Part shown: piece by piece, positions 40,563 to 48,242 of the stretch
How positions within the stretch are numbered: the stretch's first letter is position 1
How the letters are laid out: every line of letters starts with the position of its first letter
NCBI GenBank assembly: GCA_052289195.1
Contig: DAWAJD010000002.1
Location: forward strand, 1-64,000
Origin: UBA4644 sp900555855
GTDB taxonomy: Bacteria; Bacillota; Clostridia; Oscillospirales; Butyricicoccaceae
DNA: 64,000 nt
Direction of reading: 5' to 3'
Notes under the pieces: generated by a model
Told to the model about the DNA's origin: nothing
The model's input: only the letters and a program-made list of their open reading frames with translations
Databases searched by the model: none
Translations under genes and position numbers: made by a program

Positions 40563-41079
40563 AGTTTTCTTCCTGGCTGCCGTCTTCCCGCTGGGCCTCC
40601 TCGGCCAGGGCCTCCGGCTCCTCCGGCGCCGGATTTTCCTCACGGACGATGCCGTTTTCCCGCTCTGCCCGGGCGATGGCCCGATCCAGATCGTCCTTCC
40701 GGTACTGCTTGAAGAGATCGTAGAAGTCGTCCTTCTTCAGCTCCTCCACCTCGTAGTCGGTGACGATATTTTCCTGATTGACCAGCCCGGTCCATTTTTT
40801 CACCAGCCGGGCGTTGTTTTCCTTGCAGTCCAGGGCGGCGCCCGTCTCAAAGACCAGGATCTCGTCCTCCGTCTCCAGGGCGCAGGGATAGCAATAGACC
40901 GTGCCCCAGCGGGCGGCCTCCATCCAGAGCAGCCGGATATTATCCGTCCGGTGCCGGGCGCGGTAACAGTTGGTGGTCTTGCCGCTGCCAAAGAAAAATT
41001 CCTTGATCTTCTGGCCGGTGCTCTTGTTCACCGCGCCGATCAGATGCTCTGTATAGTCCTTGACCTTTTCCTTCTTCAT
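40561..41079 (-). CDS. conserved hypothetical protein with acidic tail
   Basis: A 172-aa soluble protein. The N-terminal 120 residues are mixed alpha/beta (HRTDNIRLLWMEAARWGTVYCYP is a notable stretch at about 44-66, cited by position). The last 35 residues are rich in Glu, Pro and Gln and are probably disordered. The Shine-Dalgarno AAAGGAG lies before ATG 41079. I do not recognise a family. Neighbours are an SDR (convergent) and an AbrB-type regulator upstream on the same strand beyond a terminator. Confidence 0.7.
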   Translation of the reverse strand: MKKEKVKDYTEHLIGAVNKSTGQKIKEFFFGSGKTTNCYRARHRTDNIRLLWMEAARWGTVYCYPCALETEDEILVFETGAALDCKENNARLVKKWTGLVNQENIVTDYEVEELKKDDFYDLFKQYRKDDLDRAIARAERENGIVREENPAPEEPEALAEEAQREDGSQEEN

Positions 41080-41263
41080 ATCCGTCTCTCCTTTGCCGCC
41101 GCGGAGCGTTTGTTGTCCTTTTATCATACCCAAGACGCCGGAAAAAGTAAAGAACAAAACCATGAATTTTCCGTCTGCGCCGCATATTTTTCCTTGCCGG
41201 CGCATTGCTTGAAGAGAAAGCAGCCGCGGCCCGTCGCCTGCGCTGCCCTTCCGGCGCTTCCGG

Positions 41264-41301
41264 AAGAAAAAAAGAAGCCCCGCAAAACCAGCTTTGCGGG
41301 G
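41264..41301 (-). terminator. terminator of the AbrB-type gene
   Basis: Stem CCCCGCAAA / TTTGCGGGG with a 6-base loop; on the minus strand it is followed by CTTCTTTTTTTT. Confidence 0.85.
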
Positions 41302-41325
41302 AACGCCCTCCGGCGCAGTCTTCGG

Positions 41326-41565
41326 TTACAGAGAGAGCTCTCTTCTGCAGTTGTCGCAGATGCACTTGTCCTTAAACAGCGTGACCTTCTTGCTGCTGCC
41401 GCAGAAAACGCAGCTGGATTCGTGCTTGCGCAGCACCACGGAATTGCCCTCCGTATAGATCTCCAGGGGATCGCCGCAAGCCATATCCAGGCTCTTACGC
41501 AGCTCGATGGGCAGGGTGATGCGGCCAAGATTATCAATATGTCTGACGATGCCAGTGGATTTCAT
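41326..41565 (-). CDS. AbrB/SpoVT-type regulator with C-terminal zinc ribbon
   Basis: A 79-aa protein. Residues 1-48 form the swapped-hairpin AbrB DNA-binding domain (TGIVRHIDNLGRITLPIELR, PLEIYTEGNSVVLRK). Residues 50-75 hold two CxxC pairs (CVFCG and CDNC), a small zinc ribbon. Such proteins are transition-state regulators in Clostridia. It is divergent from spmA-spmB across 140 bases, so it might control sporulation genes; that is inference. ATG at 41565 follows GAAGGAGCATTGCT. Confidence 0.9.
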   Translation of the reverse strand: MKSTGIVRHIDNLGRITLPIELRKSLDMACGDPLEIYTEGNSVVLRKHESSCVFCGSSKKVTLFKDKCICDNCRRELSL

Positions 41566-41706
41566 AGCAATGCTCCTTCAAACTCGTAGTGCTTTTATTC
41601 TGCCTGTTTTTACAGGAACTGTCAACCGCAAAGCCTGACAATTCTTGCCTGTTTTTTACCCCGGTTTATGTGGATTCTGTCAGAAATCTTCGGGAGGTTT
41701 TTAGGT

Positions 41707-42288
41707 ATGTTGATGTCGCGGGTGTTGGTGCTGCTGCTGACGGCGGCGTTTGTTTTCGGGGTGCTGCTGGGGCGTATGCCGGAGGTCTCCCAAGCCAGCA
41801 TCACCGGCGCGGGACAGGCGGTGCAGCTGATGCTGTCCATCGGCGGGACGCTCTGCTTCTGGAGCGGGCTGATGGAGGTCATGGACCGCAGCGGCCTTTC
41901 CAAGGGGATCGCCCGGCTGCTGCAGCCGCTGATCTCCCGGCTCTTCGGCCCCGACGGGAAAGACGAGGAGGCCCGGGCCGCCATCTCCCAGAATATGGCC
42001 GCAAATCTTCTGGGCCTTGGCTCCGCCGCAACGCCGGCAGGACTCCGGGCCGCCCGGCGGCTGCATACGCTGGCGGAGAGCCGGGGCGAGACCTGCCACC
42101 GGGTCTTTCTGCTGATCGTCATCAACACGGCCTCTATCCAGCTGCTGCCCACCTCCGTAGCGGCGGTGCGGGCGGCCAACGGCTGCGCCTCCCCTTACGA
42201 TATCCTGCCCGCCGTCTGGCTGGCCAGCGCCGTTTCTGTGACGGTGGGCATCCTGGCGGCACGCCTGCTGCGGAGGCTCTGCCCATGA
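41707..42288 (+). CDS. spmA: spore maturation protein A (nucleoside-recognition/Gate domain)
   Basis: A 193-aa membrane protein with about five hydrophobic segments and the Gate-domain stretch SQNMAANLLGLGSAATPAGL near residues 98-117, typical of SpmA. With SpmB it is needed for dehydration of the spore core in Bacillus. ATG at 41707 is 9 bases after GGGAGG; an ATG 13 codons earlier (41668) has no Shine-Dalgarno. Its TGA overlaps the spmB ATG, so the two are coupled. Confidence 0.9.
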   Translation: MLMSRVLVLLLTAAFVFGVLLGRMPEVSQASITGAGQAVQLMLSIGGTLCFWSGLMEVMDRSGLSKGIARLLQPLISRLFGPDGKDEEARAAISQNMAANLLGLGSAATPAGLRAARRLHTLAESRGETCHRVFLLIVINTASIQLLPTSVAAVRAANGCASPYDILPAVWLASAVSVTVGILAARLLRRLCP

Positions 42289-42797
42289 CGGACTATATCG
42301 TGCCGCTGATCGTGGCCTTCACGCTGATCTATGGGCTTTGCCGGGGCGTGGATCTCTACGACGCGCTGATCTGCGGTATGCGCTCCGGCCTGCGGGTGTG
42401 CGTCCAGATCTTTCCCGCGGTGCTTACCATGCTGGTGGCCATCAGCATGCTCCGGGAGAGCGGCGCCATCGCCCTGTTTTCCCATGCGCTGGCCCCCATT
42501 CTGCGGCCGCTGGGCATTCCGGAGGAATGTCTGCCGCTGGCGCTGCTGCGGCCCTTTTCCGGCAGCGGGGCGCTGTCGGTGGGCGCATCCGTCATCGCCC
42601 AAACCGGGCCGGACAGCACGGCCGGACGGATCGCCGCCGTCATGCTGGGCAGCAGCGAGACCAGCTTCTATACCATCGCCGTCTATTCCGCCTGTCTCGG
42701 CCTGAAAAACACCCGCTACACCCTGCCCGCGGCGCTCTGCGCCGATCTGGCGGCCTTTCTCATGTCCGGCGTGGCGGTGCGGCTGCTGATGCGCTGA
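42285..42797 (+). CDS. spmB: spore maturation protein B
   Basis: A 170-aa integral membrane protein with the partner Gate domain: PFSGSGALSVGASVI at about residues 88-102 and MLGSSETSFYTIAVY at about 118-132. SpmA and SpmB are always paired; together they are thought to move a solute in the forespore. Start ATG overlaps the spmA stop by ATGA. A hairpin (GGCGCGGAGG / CCTCCGCGCC) follows the stop. Confidence 0.9.
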   Translation: MTDYIVPLIVAFTLIYGLCRGVDLYDALICGMRSGLRVCVQIFPAVLTMLVAISMLRESGAIALFSHALAPILRPLGIPEECLPLALLRPFSGSGALSVGASVIAQTGPDSTAGRIAAVMLGSSETSFYTIAVYSACLGLKNTRYTLPAALCADLAAFLMSGVAVRLLMR

Positions 42798-42798
42798 A

Positions 42799-42826
42799 GG
42801 CGCGGAGGGTGTTCCTCCGCGCCTGC
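42799..42826. terminator. hairpin between spmB and the ABC-F gene
   Basis: Stem GGCGCGGAGG / CCTCCGCGCC with a 5-base loop. The T-tract is poor, so efficiency is uncertain. Confidence 0.5.
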
Positions 42827-42827
42827 T

Positions 42828-44336
42828 TCATGTTTGCCGGATCAGGCCGGTCTCCGTGAGCGCATACACCTGCTGGCAGACCTCCTCCAGATAGCTCCGG
42901 TCATGAGAGACACTGACGATGGCGCCGCCGAACTCCGCCAGTGCGCCGCGCACCACCGGGCCGGAAAGGGGACTGAAATTGCGGGTGGGCTCATCCAGCA
43001 GCAGAACATCTGCCCGCCGCAGCACCATATCCAGCAGCAGGACCTTGGCCCGCTGTCCGCCGGACAAGGCCGAGAGGGGGCAGGTCATCTCCTCATGGGT
43101 AAAGCGCAGACTGCCCAGCCGCGTCCGCGCCTGCGTGATGCTCTCCTTATCACCCATTGGCGCAAGATACTCCGTGGCAGAGCATCCATCCGGCAGGACC
43201 TCGCTGTAATTTTGCGGCATATAGCCCAGCGTGATGTCCCGCCGGGTCAGAAGCGACTGCCGCAGCGCCGCCAGCAGGGTGGACTTGCCTGCGCCGTTTT
43301 TTCCTGTGATGCCGATGTGTCCGCCGCCCTTGACCTGCAGCAGGATGTCCCGTGCCAGCACCCGGTCGCCCCGCCGCAGCTCCGGCAGGGAAAAATCCAC
43401 CGTCAGCTTGCCCGCCGGAAGCCGGACCGCCGGATCGAAGCGGGCCACGATGGCCTCTTCCTCCTCCGGGAAATCCAGAAACGCCTCTTTTTCCCGCGCA
43501 AAGCGCCGTTCCATGGAGAGGACCGAATGCATCTTCTTTTTCAGCAGCCGTCCGCCGCTGGGGTCCTGCCGGGAAATAGCGCCCTGGGCCTGCTCCACCT
43601 TCTGGTAGATCTGCCGCCAGCGCTCCAGCTGGCGGTCGTAATCGTCCCGCTGCTTTTGGGCCACCTGCGCCTGATGCGCAAAGCTGCCGCGGCGGAAGGC
43701 CAGATAGTCGTCATAGCCCGCCCGGGTCACCGTAGCCCGGCAGCGGCTCTTGCGGATCAGCTGCTCCAGATGGACGATGCGGGTGGCCGTCCGGCGGATC
43801 AGCGTCTCGTCGTGGGAGATGTAAAGCACCGGCAGCCGCGTCCGCTGCAAAAAGCCCTCCAGCCATTCCAGCGTTTCGATATCCAGATCGTTGGTCGGCT
43901 CATCCAGCAGCAGAAGATCCGGCTCTGCGCAGAGCAGCCCGGCCAGCTGCACCTTGACCTTTTCCCCGCCGGAAAGCGTCCCCATGGGCCGCCGGGAAAG
44001 CAACAGCTCCCAGCAAAGGCCCAGCTCCTCCGGCAGCTGGGGATGGGCATAAAGGCCCTCCGCCGGCACCAGCTCGCACACCGGCGTCTCCCAAAGGAAT
44101 GCCGGCAGCGTCTGGGGCAGGTAGGCCGGTCTTCCCCGGCAGATCACCCGGCCCTCGCCATGGCAATACTCCGCCGTCAGGGCGGGATCGTAAAGATATT
44201 TCAGCAGCGTGGACTTGCCGTTGCCCTCCTCGCCGATGATGACCGCCTTGTCCCCCGGCAGCAGAGACATGGAGAAATGCTCCAGCAGGGGCCGGCCGTC
44301 CTGCTTCAGCCAAAGGCTGAGATTTTGTATTTCCAA
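42828..44336 (-). CDS. ABC-F family ATPase, probable ribosome protection
   Basis: A 502-aa soluble protein with two ABC domains and no membrane segment. Domain 1 has Walker A GEEGNGKST (about residues 33-41), signature LSGGEK and LLLLDEPTND; domain 2 has GKNGAGKST, LSGGQR and LLLDEPTRN. The interdomain linker (about 210-290) is Arg/Gln-rich and may reach the peptidyl-transferase centre, as in antibiotic-resistance ABC-F proteins. The start is TTG at 44336, 7 bases after AAAGGAGG; the frame is open further upstream, but through a terminator. The upstream leader with promoter, tiny ORF and terminator argues for drug-induced attenuation. Which drug, if any, is unknown. Confidence 0.88.
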   Translation of the reverse strand: MEIQNLSLWLKQDGRPLLEHFSMSLLPGDKAVIIGEEGNGKSTLLKYLYDPALTAEYCHGEGRVICRGRPAYLPQTLPAFLWETPVCELVPAEGLYAHPQLPEELGLCWELLLSRRPMGTLSGGEKVKVQLAGLLCAEPDLLLLDEPTNDLDIETLEWLEGFLQRTRLPVLYISHDETLIRRTATRIVHLEQLIRKSRCRATVTRAGYDDYLAFRRGSFAHQAQVAQKQRDDYDRQLERWRQIYQKVEQAQGAISRQDPSGGRLLKKKMHSVLSMERRFAREKEAFLDFPEEEEAIVARFDPAVRLPAGKLTVDFSLPELRRGDRVLARDILLQVKGGGHIGITGKNGAGKSTLLAALRQSLLTRRDITLGYMPQNYSEVLPDGCSATEYLAPMGDKESITQARTRLGSLRFTHEEMTCPLSALSGGQRAKVLLLDMVLRRADVLLLDEPTRNFSPLSGPVVRGALAEFGGAIVSVSHDRSYLEEVCQQVYALTETGLIRQT

Positions 44337-44358
44337 TGCAGCGCCTCCTTTTTCAAAC

Positions 44359-44399
44359 AAAAAAGCTTCCGTCCCGGCGTTGCCCTCCGGACGGAAGCT
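44359..44399 (-). terminator. leader terminator (attenuator) before the ABC-F gene
   Basis: Minus-strand stem AGCTTCCGTCC / GGACGGAAGCT around a 14-base loop, followed by TTTTT. It ends 12 bases before the AAAGGAGG Shine-Dalgarno of the ABC-F gene. An upstream leader segment (44474-44483) can pair with the loop in 9 of 10 positions and repeats CCGTCC of the left arm. Confidence 0.8.
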
Positions 44400-44536
44400 G
44401 AAAAGCGCGCAAAAAGCCCATTTTGGCACGAAAAACACAAAACGGCAAACACGACCTTCTTCAGCCACCGAATGGACGGCAACGAAACAAAGCCCACCCT
44501 GTGAGCTCTGGCCGGTTTACCATTCATTCCGTGTCT

Positions 44537-44548
44537 TTAGTCGTGCAT
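44537..44548 (-). CDS. candidate three-codon leader peptide (Met-His-Asp)
   Basis: ATG CAC GAC TAA, with AGAGGTG five bases upstream. It begins about 24 nt after the predicted transcription start of the ABC-F leader. Such minimal ORFs are known in leaders of antibiotic-induced ABC-F and erm genes. A 20-codon frame at 44461-44523 is a second candidate, with a poorer Shine-Dalgarno. Confidence 0.5.
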   Translation of the reverse strand: MHD

Positions 44549-44578
44549 TGCCGCACCTCTTTCTCTGCGTTTGGTTTC

Positions 44579-44607
44579 ATTCTACCACAGTTTCCCGCAG
44601 CCTGCAA
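44579..44607 (-). promoter_or_regulatory. promoter of the ABC-F leader
   Basis: TTGCAG (44602-44607) and TAGAAT (44579-44584) on the minus strand with a 17-bp spacer, placed 240 bases before the ABC-F start codon. Confidence 0.65.
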
Positions 44608-44610
44608 GCC

Positions 44611-45081
44611 CTATTTTCGCAGCAGCGCCCCGGCGGCATTGAGATAGCCCGCAAAGGCCACCCACAGGGCGTAGGGGATCTGCAGGTCCCCCGCCCGCCG
44701 GTCCACCCGGCGGAAGGCCGCGATCATCCAGAGGATGACGGCTTCCAGCGCCACCAAAATGGCAAAGGCCGCCCAGGCAAGCTCCAGCCGGAAAAACACC
44801 GGCGACCAGGCGGCGTTCAGCAGAAGCTGCAGGCCGTAAGGCTCCAGCGCCCGGCTCCAGCCGGCCTTTTTCCAGACCAGCCAGGCGGAAACGCCCATCA
44901 GCCCATACAGCACCGTCCACACCACCGGAAAAAGCCAGCCCGGCGGCGAGAGCGGCGGCTTGGGCAGGGCGGCATAGCGGTCCATGGCCGCCTTCCCCGT
45001 CAGCAGATAGGAGAGCCCGCCCACGGCAAAGACGATCAGCAGGCTCAGCGCCAGCGGCCAACCTTGTTGTTTTGATCTCAA
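44611..45081 (-). CDS. TspO/MBR family membrane protein
   Basis: A 156-aa five-helix protein of the TspO/peripheral benzodiazepine receptor family. The signature PKPPLSPPGWLFPVVWTVLYGLMG lies near residues 39-62 (cited by position), and LLNAAWSPVFF and WVAFAGYLN follow. It binds porphyrins and related ligands. The TTG at 45081 gives the family's usual short N-terminus and follows AAGGGGG. An ATG at 45135 would add 18 residues that are encoded through a hairpin. The gene lies downstream of rqcH on the same strand. Confidence 0.88.
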   Translation of the reverse strand: MRSKQQGWPLALSLLIVFAVGGLSYLLTGKAAMDRYAALPKPPLSPPGWLFPVVWTVLYGLMGVSAWLVWKKAGWSRALEPYGLQLLLNAAWSPVFFRLELAWAAFAILVALEAVILWMIAAFRRVDRRAGDLQIPYALWVAFAGYLNAAGALLRK

Positions 45082-45087
45082 AAAGCT

Positions 45088-45124
45088 CGCCCCCTTCTCC
45101 TGTATTGTGTGAGAGAAGGGGGCA
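45088..45124 (-). promoter_or_regulatory. hairpin before the TspO start, covering its Shine-Dalgarno
   Basis: Inverted repeat GCCCCCTTCTC / GAGAAGGGGGC around a loop of about 12 bases, followed on the minus strand by GAGCTTTTTGAG. It could end rqcH transcripts or hide the AAGGGGG ribosome site of TspO. Confidence 0.5.
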
Positions 45125-45144
45125 AAAGATTCCAAAAAAAGCAG

Positions 45145-46824
45145 TTATTTCTCCTCCGGCAGCGCCGGAGCGGCCAGAATGGTTTGAAATTCAAAATAGT
45201 TCACCATGCCGGGCCGGGCGCCCTGGGGCTTTTTCACCCGGCGGACCTGGGTATAGTCCACCGCGACCCGAGGCTGGCCAGCAACGCTGCTGTAATAAGC
45301 CGCGATGCCCGCCGCCTGCTCCAGCGCCAGCTTCGATGGCTGCTGCCCTTGGGTCAGCAGGACCACATGGCTGCCGGGCACATTGCGGGCATGGAACCAA
45401 AGATCCGTTTTGGCGGCGCGCCGATGGGTCAGCTCATCGTTTTCCCGATTGCTGCGGCCACAAAGGACGGTCAGCCCGCCATCTACAGTAAACGCCCGGG
45501 GATGGAAGAGGGCGGGCTTTGGCTTGCGCCGGCCCTTTTCCGTGGGACGCAGATAGCCCGCCTGCATCAGCTCCTCCCGGATCTCCCGGATCTGGGCGGC
45601 ATCGCCGGCGGAGGACAGGGTGTAAAGCACCGCCTCCACATATTCCAGCTCCTCCTGTCCCAAGGCGATCTGCCGGCGCAGGGCTTCCTCCGCCCGCTTC
45701 AGGCGGGTGTATTTGGAAAAGAGCCGCTGGGCGTTTTCCTGGGGCGAAAGCTGGGGATCCAGCTCCACCCGCACCTGCGGCAGGGCAGGGTCGAAATAAT
45801 CCGTCAGCTCCACGCTTTTCATGCCCGGACGGATGGCATAGAGATTGGCGGTGATCAGATCGGCGGTGCGCTTGAGGGCTTCCCGTTCCTCCGCCTGCAA
45901 AAGCTCCTGCTTCTGCCCCGCCAGCTTGCGCTGCAGCCGGTTGCGCCGGGTGGTCATGGTCTTGACAATGCTGCCGTTCAGCGCCCGCAGATCCTCCTTT
46001 TTCGTCTGTTCCCGATAAAAATCATCCAACATTGCGGAAAAAGAATCACATTTTATACACTTTGTATTGGGATCCTGTCGAATTTCCAGTGCAGCGACCT
46101 CCCTGCTGCCGTCGCTTTTTTCCAGCAGCCAGGGCTCCGGCTCCGCCGTTTGCAGGGCCAGCAGCTCTGCCGCCGTTCCCTCCGGCGAGCCGCCCCGGAG
46201 GATCATCTCCCTGGCGATGCGGGGCGAAAGCCCGCCAATGCGCTCACAAAGGGTTACGGGATCCTCCCGGCAGGCCCGGCAAAGCTCTGTCAGCTGCCCC
46301 GCGGAAAGGCTCCAAAGAGAGGGCTTATCCTGCCGCAGCGGCAGGCGATAGCGCAGGCCGGGCTGCACCGCCCGCTCCGAGGTCTCGTAGCTTGCGGCGT
46401 GGGTGCAGGCAATGATGATGTCTCCCGGCCCAACCAGGATCAGATTGGTCATCCGGCCCATCATCTCGCAGATCAGCCGCTTTTCCGCCGCTACGCCCAG
46501 CTCGTCCAGCGCTGTAAAGCGCAGCTCCAGCAGACGCTCGTGCTCCGGCTGGGTCACGCTGAGGATCCGGCCGCCGGCCATCTGCTTGCGCAGCAGCATA
46601 CAGAGCATGGGCGGCGTCTCCGGATTATCAAATTTTTCCTGGGTCAGGTGGACTCTGGCGGCGTTTCCGGCGCACAAAAGCAGCCGCACATTGCCCTCCG
46701 CCGCCCGCAGATGCAGGACGATGCGGTCCCGCCGGGGCATGGTGACCTTATCCACCCGCGCCCCCGCCAGACGGCGGTCCAGCTCGGCGGCCAGCCCCGC
46801 AATGATCAGGGTATCAAGCGCCAT
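45145..46824 (-). CDS. rqcH: NFACT protein RqcH (Rqc2/FbpA family)
   Basis: A 559-aa cytosolic protein that binds stalled 50S subunits and directs alanine tailing of the nascent chain. NFACT-N covers residues 1 to about 200 (ALDTLIIAGLAAEL, MLCMLLRKQMAGGRI, CEMMGRMTNLILV). Helix-hairpin-helix and coiled-coil regions lie at about 180-420. The C-terminal NFACT-R domain has HRRAAKTDLWFHARNVPGSH near 475 (20 residues). Start ATG at 46824 overlaps the end of trmK by 11 bases. It is also called fibronectin-binding protein A in older annotation. Confidence 0.93.
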   Translation of the reverse strand: MALDTLIIAGLAAELDRRLAGARVDKVTMPRRDRIVLHLRAAEGNVRLLLCAGNAARVHLTQEKFDNPETPPMLCMLLRKQMAGGRILSVTQPEHERLLELRFTALDELGVAAEKRLICEMMGRMTNLILVGPGDIIIACTHAASYETSERAVQPGLRYRLPLRQDKPSLWSLSAGQLTELCRACREDPVTLCERIGGLSPRIAREMILRGGSPEGTAAELLALQTAEPEPWLLEKSDGSREVAALEIRQDPNTKCIKCDSFSAMLDDFYREQTKKEDLRALNGSIVKTMTTRRNRLQRKLAGQKQELLQAEEREALKRTADLITANLYAIRPGMKSVELTDYFDPALPQVRVELDPQLSPQENAQRLFSKYTRLKRAEEALRRQIALGQEELEYVEAVLYTLSSAGDAAQIREIREELMQAGYLRPTEKGRRKPKPALFHPRAFTVDGGLTVLCGRSNRENDELTHRRAAKTDLWFHARNVPGSHVVLLTQGQQPSKLALEQAAGIAAYYSSVAGQPRVAVDYTQVRRVKKPQGARPGMVNYFEFQTILAAPALPEEK

Positions 46825-47479
46825 GGCTCCATTCCTCCAGTCGTTTCAAGATCGCGTCCTCCTCCCGGGTGGGGAGCCCCGCCTGCCGCTTTCCCGCCGC
46901 GGCCCGCTGCCATTTTTCCCGTTCCTTTTCCAAAAAGGCGGGAAACAGCGGGTCCTGCGCCAGCAGATCGGTAAAGAGATAAGCATTGTTTTCTCCCATC
47001 GGCGGTTCGCCGCCCCTTGCCTGCAGCAGCGTGTAAAGCCGTCCGCCCTCCCGGGCAAGGCCCTCCCGCTCCACGGTATAGCCGTTTTCCGCCAGAAAGC
47101 GGCGCAGCCGTTCGCCGTGGGTCATGGGCTGCAGCACCAGCCGGTGCCGCCCGTCTCCCGTCCAGGGGGCGGCCTGCAGGATGGATGCCATCAGCTCGCC
47201 GCCCATCCCGCAGATCACCACCGTATCCGCGTCCTCCGGCGAAAAGCTCTCCAGCCCGGGGCAGAGCACCGTGCGGATCCGCTCCGTCTCCCCCATCTGC
47301 CGGATATGCTCTCTGGCGGCCGCCAGCGGGCCGGGCCGCAGATCGGAGGCCCAGGCCAGCTCCACGCCCTGCCGCACCAGCGCGATGCAGAGATAGGCAT
47401 GGTCGCAGCCCACATCAATGACCCGCCGGCTCCCCCGGCAGTATTCCGCCGCCAGCGCCAGTCTGGGCGTCAGCTCCAT
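46814..47479 (-). CDS. trmK: tRNA (adenine22-N1)-methyltransferase TrmK
   Basis: A 221-aa SAM-dependent methyltransferase that makes m1A22 in tRNA. Motif I is VIDVGCDHAYLCIALVRQG (about residues 20-38), then the SAM-carboxylate ASDLRPGPL, the catalytic-loop VICGMGGELM and LQPMTHGERLRRFL. The C-terminal coiled coil (FPAFLEKEREKWQRAAAGKR) matches the family. ATG at 47479 follows AAAAAGGAGGAGGAGC. Start codon overlap with rqcH shows an operon. Confidence 0.92.
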   Translation of the reverse strand: MELTPRLALAAEYCRGSRRVIDVGCDHAYLCIALVRQGVELAWASDLRPGPLAAAREHIRQMGETERIRTVLCPGLESFSPEDADTVVICGMGGELMASILQAAPWTGDGRHRLVLQPMTHGERLRRFLAENGYTVEREGLAREGGRLYTLLQARGGEPPMGENNAYLFTDLLAQDPLFPAFLEKEREKWQRAAAGKRQAGLPTREEDAILKRLEEWSHGA

Positions 47480-47505
47480 CGGCTCCTCCTCCTTTTTTAT
47501 GACGA

Positions 47506-47540
47506 TAAAAAGCAAACCAGGGGCAGGCCCCCTGGTTTGC
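47506..47540 (-). terminator. terminator of the DUF1858 gene
   Basis: Stem GCAAACCAGG / CCTGGTTTGC with inner GC pairs, followed on the minus strand by TTTTTATCG. It lies just before the trmK Shine-Dalgarno. Confidence 0.8.
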
Positions 47541-47564
47541 ACAGCGATCTGCCGTATTCCCGCC

Positions 47565-47774
47565 TTACTGCTTGGTGGCCAGGAACTCGTTGATCTTCTT
47601 CACCAGCGCGTCGGCATCGGTGCCGTGGACGGCGCAGGCCTCGGCAACGCTCTCCATCCGTGAATGGGGGCAGCCAAGGCAGCCCATGCCGATCTCGAAG
47701 AAGAACTGCGCGGTCTCGATATCATGATCCAGAATATCGCCGATCAGGCTGTCTTTGGTAACGGTCATTTGCAT
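47565..47774 (-). CDS. DUF1858 domain-containing protein
   Basis: A 69-aa protein of the DUF1858 family. The core pattern VTKDSLIGDILDHDIETAQFF and the GMGCLGCP cysteine motif (C-x-x-C, near residues 30-37) are characteristic. The family is linked to redox or metal chemistry in anaerobes; the reaction is unknown. ATG at 47774 is preceded by AGGAGG. Confidence 0.88.
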   Translation of the reverse strand: MQMTVTKDSLIGDILDHDIETAQFFFEIGMGCLGCPHSRMESVAEACAVHGTDADALVKKINEFLATKQ

Positions 47775-47855
47775 GTTTCCTCCTGTTTTAGTTTTTGACA
47801 CCATGATTATACAATAGCCTGCCCCGCTTTTCAACAAAAATTTCAGAAACAGGGC

Positions 47856-47884
47856 AAAAAGAAACGCCGCTTGTGCGGCGTTTC
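47856..47884 (-). terminator. terminator of the zinc-ribbon gene
   Basis: Stem GAAACGCCGC / GCGGCGTTTC with a 4-base loop, then TTTTT on the minus strand. Confidence 0.88.
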
Positions 47885-47908
47885 TTCACGGTCGATCTAT
47901 AAAAGGAA

Positions 47909-48187
47909 TCAGGCCTGCTCGCGCATCTTGGCGAAGCACTCAGAGCAATAGACAGGACGATCCGTCTTGGGCTCGAAGGGGACCTTGGCTTCCTTGCCGC
48001 AAGCGGCGCAGGTTGCGGTGAAGTACTCACGGGGGCCACGGGCCGCCTGTTTTCTTGCGTCACGGCAGGCCTTGCAGCGCTGGGGCTCGTTCTGGAAGCC
48101 GCGCTCAGCGTAGAACTCCTGCTCGCCGGCAGTGAAAACGAATTCCTTGCCGCACTCTTTGCACACTAAAGTCTTGTCTTCGTACAT
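47909..48187 (-). CDS. zinc-ribbon domain protein
   Basis: A 92-aa protein with two treble-clef/zinc-ribbon units: CKECGKEFVFTAGEQEFYAE with RCKAC (residues about 9-45) and CAACGKEAKVPFEP with YCSECF (about 60-85). This is the PF13451-type probable zinc ribbon, common in Clostridia; it may bind RNA or protein. ATG at 48187 follows AGAGAGGTAACTACC. The sigma-factor gene ends 55 bases upstream on the same strand. Confidence 0.85.
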   Translation of the reverse strand: MYEDKTLVCKECGKEFVFTAGEQEFYAERGFQNEPQRCKACRDARKQAARGPREYFTATCAACGKEAKVPFEPKTDRPVYCSECFAKMREQA

Positions 48188-48242
48188 GGTAGTTACCTCT
48201 CTTTTCCGCGTTGCGGTGATAGTGTTATATGCGAACAGGCTT

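Noticed and set aside
44524..44580. 18-codon leader ORF before the ABC-F gene
   Set aside because: Its ATG overlaps the predicted -10 hexamer TAGAAT and it has no Shine-Dalgarno, so it should not be transcribed in full.
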